Of a DNA stretch of 11,980 bases, positions 6,667 through 11,980 are shown in pieces. Every line of letters starts with the position of its first letter. Position 1 is the stretch's first letter. A program made the position numbers and the translations under genes. Below the pieces are notes generated by a model. That model did not search any database and had not been told where the DNA came from. It worked only from the letters and a program-made list of their open reading frames with translations. The DNA comes from Ruminococcus sp. (GTDB taxonomy: Bacteria; Bacillota; Clostridia; Oscillospirales; Ruminococcaceae): assembly GCA_014799675.1 (NCBI GenBank), contig JAAVHM010000100.1:1-11980 (forward strand), written 5' to 3'.

Positions 6667-9102
6667 ATGAAAGAATCTAAACGGCGTCGGAGTTTAAGCG
6701 GTGCAGTACTTGTTATGATCCTGACGGTAATGTTTGTTCTTATCATTTTGCTTACGGCAACGCTTACTACGGTAACGACCGCAAATCAGCGTATATATAC
6801 CAAGTTTGAAGAAAATCAGGCTTACTATACGGCTCGGTCTGCGCTTGATGTTTTTACGCTTAATATGTTAAGCGATGCTAATTATATAGCTCAGGACAGC
6901 GGCAACAGACAATATATACACGGCGATAATGATCATGCTGACATGAAACAAGGTCTTGGTTTGCAGATCGATTTGTATTCGATTACGGCGCAAAGCGGAC
7001 ATAATGTTAAGCAGTCTGATTTTAATTCTTATGCCAGCACAATTACAGATCCTGATGATAAAAAGGATGAGTATAAAAATTATTTCGGTACTGATTCGAC
7101 TAAGGTCAAAAATAATGGCAAACCTGTTACCGATCCGGATTACAAAGAGTTTGTAACCTATGAGGTTGAGCTTCCTGCAACGGCAGATGCATCATCTCAA
7201 TACGGTAAATTGGCTGATGGTTTAAAAGCTACCGTTACGGTTGAAGTTCTTGAACGTAAGTATAATTTGGGAACATATACTAGCGGCGGTGTTGAAACAT
7301 CAATCCCGGATGCAGATGTTGAAGATTTTATTAACAAAACCGGCTCTTACACAACGGTTACAGATACAATGATAGCAGAAGCTGTTGCAAACGGAAATCG
7401 TAAAAAAGATACAATGCGTGTTAAAATAACCGCAACTACTATATTTGACGGCGTTGAGGGAACTGCGGTACTGATCCTTGATTCAAACGAGCCTCCTGTT
7501 AATAACAGTTCAAGGGCTATTACGGCGTTTGGTTCAGCATTAGGCACAAACCACGCTTATATTGTCGGCGGTATGTCAATGGTCGGCACTCCCGGTGCAG
7601 ATATTCCGTGGAGTAACGGTGGCGGAGTTTACGGTACTGTTTATAATGAAGCCGGTCTTAATTTTAACGTTGCTACCCCTATTTTCCTTACAGAATCTGA
7701 GTATGTGTTTGTTGCGGGAGATCTTAAAGGTAATAACGATATGGAGATCACAGCTTCCGTAACTGATACCGATAAAAATAAAAGACCGTTTATATACGTT
7801 GGCGGTTCGTTCGCTCCAAATAACAACTTTTCAAAAGTAGGCGGAAGTACAGCTACAGAAAAAGTTGATTTGATCACTCATGGAATTTCATGGGTCGGTG
7901 GAAACAGCTTTATATATAATGGTGACATTTATTCAGACGGCAACTGTACTTTTAATTCAAGTGCCGGAAGTCCAAGTATTTCAGGCGATTTGTATATTAA
8001 AGGCAATCTGGACGTCGGAGGTAACGTTGCTTCAGATGACGGCAGCGGAAATCTTACGGTAAATTTCGGTTCCTGCAATATTTATTTAAGCGGAGATGTG
8101 TATTATAACGGTATGCTTTATCCGATGGGCACAGTTTTTAATTCTGATCCATTATACACAGTAAGCACATTTAGTGCAGGCAGTATGTCAATACCTTCTA
8201 TAACTGATGTTACAGATGTATCATCAGGAGCTTTGAACGTAGAGGTTACACTTCCCGGCAGTATTAAAAAGCAAATAGATACACATAAAACAAATTATGA
8301 TAACTATTATGTTCTTGACGAACATGGAAACTATGTCGACGTTGACGGAGACGGTAATACACCTGATCGTCAAACGGCTATGGATATGGCGGGCGTTGAT
8401 TTTACACAGGCTTCATTTTTGCCTGCCGATTCTCTTACTGCAGAAAATGGCGCTACGGTATCAATTGATACAACCGCTGACCCCACAAAGTATGTTCTTT
8501 ACGGAGGACAAAATTTTAACGGCAGTAAAATAATGATATCCGGCGGCGGTACTGTTGAACTTATTCTTAAACCATCACCTTGGTCTTGGGACGGCAATTA
8601 CAATTCAGGTAATGGTCATCTTGACATAATTGTTGATGACGACACTACTCTTAAGATTTATGGAGGAGACGCCAATAAAGAGTATACTCTTAATACGGTT
8701 TCTGTATGGACGCAAACAACATATGATGCATATAAAAATCATACAACATTAAACGTAGGAAACCAAACAGGACATAATATAAAGGTTCCTAAGATCTATT
8801 ATTATTTTTCGGGCGGAAAAGTTAATCTTAGCAACGGCAGATGTTTCCTTACAGGATATTTCTTCGGACCTACTACAGAGCTGAATGCTACTGCCGGTTC
8901 AAACATAACGTTTACTGATTTAAAGTATAACGGCGCTTCTGTACCGTCAGGCTGGAGATATACTGTACTTGGTTCTGTTTTGTGTGATGACTTTAATTTG
9001 CAGAATGATCACGGTATAATTTATGTCAATCCCGATCTGGACGACGATACTCCCGGTGAACCGATTCATCAGTGGCAGTCGTACCAGTACGTAAGAAGCT
9101 AA
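6667..9102 (+). CDS. Very large PilX/PilK/GspK-like minor pilin with probable beta-solenoid body (811 aa)
   Basis: Probable minor pilin or pilus-tip component. The N-terminus is basic (KRRR at 5-8), followed by SGAVLVMILTVMF at 11-23 and a hydrophobic helix to about 35, then ENQAYYTARSALDVF at 49-63. This is the PilX/GspK pattern. The +5 glutamate of ordinary prepilins is missing (Met17 if cleavage follows Gly12). The body is Gly/Asn/Ser/Asp-rich with recurring strand-turn units such as FVAGDL (348-353), IYVGGSF (376-382), IYNGDI (416-421), LYIKGNL (442-448) and IYLSGDV (472-478), suggesting a parallel beta-solenoid. The C-terminus (GYFFGP at 730-735, then GSVLCDDF and IIYVNPD) resembles the DUF7305-type end of PilX-like proteins. 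A DVDGDGN calcium-type loop lies at 558-564. The start ATG 6667 is nine bases after AAAGGG at 6652-6657; ATG 6661 is possible, and the frame is open to 6598. PilX-like proteins are usually far shorter. Codon use is more AT-rich than in pilC-pilMN. Confidence 0.8.
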   Translation: MKESKRRRSLSGAVLVMILTVMFVLIILLTATLTTVTTANQRIYTKFEENQAYYTARSALDVFTLNMLSDANYIAQDSGNRQYIHGDNDHADMKQGLGLQIDLYSITAQSGHNVKQSDFNSYASTITDPDDKKDEYKNYFGTDSTKVKNNGKPVTDPDYKEFVTYEVELPATADASSQYGKLADGLKATVTVEVLERKYNLGTYTSGGVETSIPDADVEDFINKTGSYTTVTDTMIAEAVANGNRKKDTMRVKITATTIFDGVEGTAVLILDSNEPPVNNSSRAITAFGSALGTNHAYIVGGMSMVGTPGADIPWSNGGGVYGTVYNEAGLNFNVATPIFLTESEYVFVAGDLKGNNDMEITASVTDTDKNKRPFIYVGGSFAPNNNFSKVGGSTATEKVDLITHGISWVGGNSFIYNGDIYSDGNCTFNSSAGSPSISGDLYIKGNLDVGGNVASDDGSGNLTVNFGSCNIYLSGDVYYNGMLYPMGTVFNSDPLYTVSTFSAGSMSIPSITDVTDVSSGALNVEVTLPGSIKKQIDTHKTNYDNYYVLDEHGNYVDVDGDGNTPDRQTAMDMAGVDFTQASFLPADSLTAENGATVSIDTTADPTKYVLYGGQNFNGSKIMISGGGTVELILKPSPWSWDGNYNSGNGHLDIIVDDDTTLKIYGGDANKEYTLNTVSVWTQTTYDAYKNHTTLNVGNQTGHNIKVPKIYYYFSGGKVNLSNGRCFLTGYFFGPTTELNATAGSNITFTDLKYNGASVPSGWRYTVLGSVLCDDFNLQNDHGIIYVNPDLDDDTPGEPIHQWQSYQYVRS

Positions 9103-9116
9103 GGAGGGAAAAGACT

Positions 9117-9569
9117 ATGAGAAAAACTTTTAAAGGCTTTACCCTTGTTGAGTGTCTTGTCGCAATGGCTATTCTTGCCATTGCAGGCACTCTTATGGCA
9201 GAAATATATGCTACCGTGTCTACAAGAAATAATGCCAACAATTTTATGAATACAAGTCTTGCCAATCAGATGAAGTATATTGAACAATACGAACAGACTG
9301 ATACGGTTAAGATTGCCAGCACACATTCCGGCACTACACCTCCGAGTGGAACTAATTCGGGAACTACGGCTTATGTTAAGGTCACAAATCCAACAACAAA
9401 TTATGAATATAGTTTTCCCGTTGACATTTATGTAATGTACAGCCGTGATAAGGACAGTAAAGGCAGTAATGATGCAGACTATGGCGGTGTGGCTTCTTCT
9501 TTCAGTATGGACGGAGGCAGTGAAAAACAAGGCAATCTGAGATATAAATATATCTTGGGACATAACTAA
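9117..9569 (+). CDS. PilV-like type IV prepilin (150 aa)
   Basis: Prepilin processed by the prepilin peptidase and built into the pilus, probably as a minor subunit. The N-terminus MRKTFKG-FTLVECLVAMAIL is a textbook class III signal: short basic leader, cleavage after Gly7, Phe at +1, Glu12 at +5, and then a hydrophobic helix to about residue 27. The remaining part is a short Ser/Thr/Asn-rich globular domain with a DKDSKGSNDAD segment that partly resembles a calcium loop. The V-E-C-L-V-A-M pattern is most like PilV/GspI-type minor pilins. The start is fixed by GGAGGG at 9103-9108, overlapping the stop of the previous gene, eight bases before ATG; an in-frame upstream ATG at 9072 would remove the leader logic. 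It overlaps nothing and the next pilin starts 16 bases after its stop. It could instead be the main subunit, but no abundance evidence exists. Confidence 0.9.
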   Translation: MRKTFKGFTLVECLVAMAILAIAGTLMAEIYATVSTRNNANNFMNTSLANQMKYIEQYEQTDTVKIASTHSGTTPPSGTNSGTTAYVKVTNPTTNYEYSFPVDIYVMYSRDKDSKGSNDADYGGVASSFSMDGGSEKQGNLRYKYILGHN

Positions 9570-9585
9570 TGAGGAGGCTGATATT

Positions 9586-10425
9586 ATGAAAAATAAATTA
9601 AAAGGCTTCACTCTTGTTGAACTTGTAGTCGTTATGGCTCTGATGTCAATTTTAATGCTGGCTATAATGAAAATGTTCCAGCCTATTCGTGAGGTTTATG
9701 TTGACACTACGCAGTATGAGTCTCAGAGAACTGCTCAGAACGGCGTTATCCAGTATGTTACCGAATCGATCAGATTTTCTTCTGATATGGGCATATATAC
9801 GAACGCTTCTGCTTCGGCGGCTGTAAATGCTTTTGCAGCACAGTATTGTACTGATTATGCAATTGATACTGCAAATGTATCTGCTGTAACGACCGAAATA
9901 CAAAAATATGCCGAGGTTATTGTTATTGATAATAAAACCTCACATTACAGTAAGGATTACAGAGGCAGAGTAATTCGCAGAAAAGTAGACTATGCGTCGC
10001 CTGCGGCAATTTCATCAGATCCTGCTTTTAGCGGTAACGATGCTAATACAGTAGTTACCACGGGTGGTTGGAGAACAGCTCTTGGTGAAGCATACTACGG
10101 GGAGAACACATATCAGATCAATCTCATAATAACAGACGCTGACAGTGATGGAAAATCTGATGACGGTATGCTCAATATTTCAGTTGCCTCAACAAGAAAC
10201 GGCAAACGTGATATATCTAATGCGGGCAATGAAACTAATGTATCAAGCAATCATACACAAGGCGGGGTTCTTTGCAGGAATCTTACTGCTTCTACCGGTG
10301 GTGTGGCAAGCGCAGGCATTTTTGACGTTAGCCAATACACTGTACAGTCAGATACACCAAATGCAGTAACTTGTATTGTGTTCCTCAACAAGGCAGGAAA
10401 AGATAATGTTTTAGCTGTTTCGTAA
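9586..10425 (+). CDS. PilW/PilJ-like type IV prepilin (279 aa)
   Basis: Second canonical prepilin of the operon: MKNKLKG-FTLVELVVVMALMSI, with cleavage after Gly7, Phe at +1, Glu12 at +5 and a hydrophobic N-terminal helix to about 29. The larger globular domain (about 250 aa) and the helix continuation with FQPIREVYVDTTQYESQRTAQ fit PilW/PilJ (GspJ) minor pilins. A DADSDGK loop at 184-190 matches the DxDxDG calcium-binding pattern. GAGGAGG at 9571-9577 is eight bases before the ATG. It is the last gene of the operon: the stop is ten bases before a large palindrome that separates it from the convergent pilD. The early-gene codon bias resembles that of the two preceding pilin genes. Confidence 0.88.
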   Translation: MKNKLKGFTLVELVVVMALMSILMLAIMKMFQPIREVYVDTTQYESQRTAQNGVIQYVTESIRFSSDMGIYTNASASAAVNAFAAQYCTDYAIDTANVSAVTTEIQKYAEVIVIDNKTSHYSKDYRGRVIRRKVDYASPAAISSDPAFSGNDANTVVTTGGWRTALGEAYYGENTYQINLIITDADSDGKSDDGMLNISVASTRNGKRDISNAGNETNVSSNHTQGGVLCRNLTASTGGVASAGIFDVSQYTVQSDTPNAVTCIVFLNKAGKDNVLAVS

Positions 10426-10434
10426 CAAAAAAAA

Positions 10435-10544
10435 TTCAGGGCGTGTCCTGTTAGAAGCAAGAAATTCAAAAGCAAGAGGCAAGATCTTTACCTCTATCTT
10501 GCCTCTCGCATCTAAAAATCCTGCCTCTGAACGCACGCCCTGAA
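10435..10544. terminator. Nested palindrome between convergent genes, probable bidirectional terminator
   Basis: The outer arms TTCAGGGCGTG (10435-10445) and CACGCCCTGAA (10534-10544) are a perfect 11-bp inverted repeat. Inside, AGAGGCAAGAT (10475-10485) pairs perfectly with ATCTTGCCTCT (10496-10506) around a ten-base loop. Eight A residues precede the left arm, which gives a T-run on the minus strand (good for ending pilD). ACTTTTT follows on the plus strand (weaker, for the pil operon). The total span of 110 bases is larger than a usual terminator, and the partial repeats GCAAGA and GCCTCT recur in it. Confidence 0.75.
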
Positions 10545-10557
10545 ATATACTTTTTAA

Positions 10558-11574
10558 TTACATGACCGGTATTTCCGGTACGGTCAGAAAGTTTATATAC
10601 CAGTCCATTAACTGTGTTCCGAAAAATGATGCAAGTCCCAAGCCAATGGCGAGGAACGGTCCGAACGCAAATGCTTTTACGCTTTCTCCCTCGGTCTCGG
10701 CGGCTTTGGATTTCAGTACGAATGAGTATATCGCTCCCGCAATTATGGCTATGAACGCGGCGACTACGGCGGTTTTCCAGCCAAGCATAAGTCCTCCCGC
10801 TGCCATTAAAATAACGTCCCCCATTCCGAACCCGTAAACGGGTCCTGTTTCCTTGATAGCTGCAAGATGCTTGTCAAGCTCTTTGCGAAGCTTTTTCGCT
10901 TCCGCGGAATTCGCGTTCATCTTTTTAAGACTCTTTTTGATCTTTCTTGCGGACTTGTGATCCTCGCTTACAAAAAAACTGTAAATAACAGGTGTTAAAA
11001 CAAATCCGAATATCAGAAACGGCACGCTTACGCTGAAAAGTCCTATAAAGCAGTCAACTACCGTGTCTTTACAGCCTCTTGTGGCGTTGGGCAGAAGCGT
11101 TGTAATAACTCTCGTCGCTGTGGCAATAAGGACAAGATAAACGAGTACGCTGACTGTCATTTCCTGGGTGTCGTAATCCTCAAAGCCTATAACGATAACT
11201 CCCGCAAGGAAAAGACAAACAAGAGCAGGGTAAATAAGTCCCTGTTCAATAACATCAAACCGCATAAATGTCAAGGTGAAAATTATTCCCGTAAGGCTTT
11301 CGACAAGAATGTATCTTCCCGAGATCTTTGCGCCGCAGGCACGGCACTTTCCTCTCAGGAAAAGCCAGCTGAAAACAGGTATCAGGTCATACCACTTGAT
11401 AGGCGTTCCGCAGGTCATACAGTGAGAATTCTTTTTGGTAAGCGATTCTCCCGCAGGAAGCCTGAAAATGCAGACGTTAAGAAAGCTGCCTATGGTAATG
11501 CCGAAAAGGAATACCATAACATATATCCCTATGTAGTAGGCAAGCAGGCTGCTGTCAATGTCTGTGTAGAACAT
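10558..11574 (-). CDS. pilD: Prepilin peptidase/N-methyltransferase PilD (A24 family, 338 aa)
   Basis: PilD cleaves class III leaders after glycine and N-methylates the new first residue, in the cytoplasmic membrane. The N-terminal methylase domain has GSFLNVCIFRLPAGES (29-44) and the four-cysteine zinc motif C52-x2-C55 and C77-x2-C80. The aspartyl protease pair appears as Asp133 in GFEDYDTQEM and Asp253 in GMGD, followed by several membrane helices. Two departures: the usual Pro-Asp after the first catalytic Asp is Thr-Val here (140-141), and a Lys-rich charged segment of about 40 residues at 204-243 lies between helices, making the protein longer than the usual 230-290 aa. A ribosome site (AGGGAGAG, complement of 11581-11588) lies six bases before the ATG. 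The gene is convergent to the pilin operon and divergent from pilB. It would process the two canonical prepilins upstream. Confidence 0.95.
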   Translation of the reverse strand: MFYTDIDSSLLAYYIGIYVMVFLFGITIGSFLNVCIFRLPAGESLTKKNSHCMTCGTPIKWYDLIPVFSWLFLRGKCRACGAKISGRYILVESLTGIIFTLTFMRFDVIEQGLIYPALVCLFLAGVIVIGFEDYDTQEMTVSVLVYLVLIATATRVITTLLPNATRGCKDTVVDCFIGLFSVSVPFLIFGFVLTPVIYSFFVSEDHKSARKIKKSLKKMNANSAEAKKLRKELDKHLAAIKETGPVYGFGMGDVILMAAGGLMLGWKTAVVAAFIAIIAGAIYSFVLKSKAAETEGESVKAFAFGPFLAIGLGLASFFGTQLMDWYINFLTVPEIPVM

Positions 11575-11617
11575 AAAAATCTCTCCCTTAATGTAAATTT
11601 GAAAATCCGATATTTAT

Positions 11618-11646
11618 ATCTTAACATATTTTTTCAGCAATTACAA
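11618..11646 (-). promoter_or_regulatory. Weak candidate promoter for pilD
   Basis: On the minus strand TTGTAA (complement of 11641-11646) and TAAGAT (complement of 11618-11623) are 17 bases apart, each matching four of six consensus bases. The predicted start is about 37 bases before the pilD ATG. The region is very AT-rich, so this is tentative. Confidence 0.3.
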
Positions 11647-11770
11647 TACTTTTATAAATATAACTGATGATCGTACCGTTTTAACAGGTACATATATAAC
11701 ATTCGTCAATTAAATTATTTACATAAATTAAAATATTTATTAATGGTACGGCTTATAACCGAGGGTCTTG

Positions 11771-11808
11771 CCGCAGAGAGTCCTTAATACCTATATAAAA
11801 GTCTGCGG
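11771..11808 (+). promoter_or_regulatory. GC-rich hairpin just upstream of the pilB ribosome site
   Basis: CCGCAGA at 11771-11777 is the exact reverse complement of TCTGCGG at 11802-11808, with a 24-base loop that includes TATATAAA. It ends six bases before the GAGG ribosome site (11815-11818). It stands out in an AT-rich gap and could act as a leader structure or as a dyad for a regulator. No T-run follows, so it is not a terminator. Confidence 0.45.
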
Positions 11809-11825
11809 AGAAATGAGGCTTTATA

Positions 11826-11980
11826 ATGGCAATAAAAAATATTCCCATTGGTCAGTACATGGTCAATGAGGGCATTATTACGGAGGAACAGCTTCAGAAT
11901 GTTCTTGACAAGAAAAAAGAGGAAAACGTTCAGGGTAAGTATTTCGGCGACTATGTTATAGAGCTGGGATATGTCAGCGA
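11826..11980 (+). CDS. pilB: Type IV pilus assembly ATPase PilB/GspE, N-terminal fragment, runs off the right edge
   Basis: PilB powers pilus extension through a hexameric cytoplasmic ATPase docked on PilC. Only the first 51 complete codons are visible: MAIKNIPIGQYMVNEG, then IITEEQLQNVLDKKK, then YFGDYVIELGYVS. This is the repeated G..L...G.I...QL...L...Q pattern of the MshEN (GspE N-terminal) domain. The start has GAGG at 11815-11818, seven bases before ATG. Walker motifs would lie beyond the window. The Arg that precedes Leu-Gly in the c-di-GMP-binding version of MshEN is not seen in either visible half (PIG and YFG). T4P context in the same window supports pilB over a type II secretion ATPase, but other MshEN-containing proteins are possible since the catalytic part is out of sight. 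Confidence 0.8.
   Translation, partial: MAIKNIPIGQYMVNEGIITEEQLQNVLDKKKEENVQGKYFGDYVIELGYVS

Noticed and set aside
9099..9611. Minus-strand 170-codon open frame across the PilV-like gene
   Set aside because: It is antisense to a canonical class III prepilin with a perfect ribosome site, and its own translation shows no recognisable family.
1..11980. CRISPR arrays, tRNA/rRNA genes or insertion sequences
   Set aside because: No regularly spaced direct repeats, cloverleaf-like GC-rich islands, transposase-like frames or rRNA-like conserved blocks were seen.

Overview
This window looks like chromosome from a low-to-moderate GC, Gram-positive gut-type clostridium. I infer an Oscillospiraceae/Ruminococcus-like organism from strong AGGAGG-type ribosome sites, TTGACA/TATAAT promoters, and a type IV pilus (T4P) cluster in clostridial order, with a fused pilMN and no secretin gene. 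Genus assignment is inference.

Left region (1-2540): an apparently 5'-truncated type I restriction methyltransferase (HsdM) piece runs leftward off the edge. It abuts a small unrecognised ORF that has no ribosome site. A cysteine-rich protein of the DUF6062 type (655-1338) and a CDP-glucose 4,6-dehydratase (1406-2485) follow, probably co-transcribed and closed by a clear intrinsic terminator (2498-2533). The 474-base gap that follows holds two promoter-like signals, the second just upstream of the pilus operon.

Pilus operon (2960-10425, all + strand): pilC (inner-membrane platform), a fused pilM-pilN, pilO, a very large PilX/PilK/GspK-like pilin (811 aa), a PilV-like prepilin and a PilW/PilJ-like prepilin. 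PilC, PilM-N and PilO would form the inner-membrane assembly platform. The last three proteins are candidate minor pilins that prime or tip the fibre. A nested palindrome (10435-10544) then separates the operon from a convergent prepilin peptidase gene, pilD (10558-11574, minus strand), whose product would process the two canonical prepilins. Divergent from pilD, the start of the assembly-ATPase gene pilB/gspE runs off the right edge. The retraction ATPase PilT and an obvious short major pilin are not in the window.

The main oddities are: a PilM domain whose nucleotide-binding signatures all look degenerate; a giant, probably beta-solenoid, non-canonical pilin; DxDxDG calcium-type loops in two pilins; a lysine-rich insert in PilD; and several RNA-level hairpins at gene junctions. 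The system is a recognisable clostridial T4P with unusual minor-pilin architecture, not a wholly new system.
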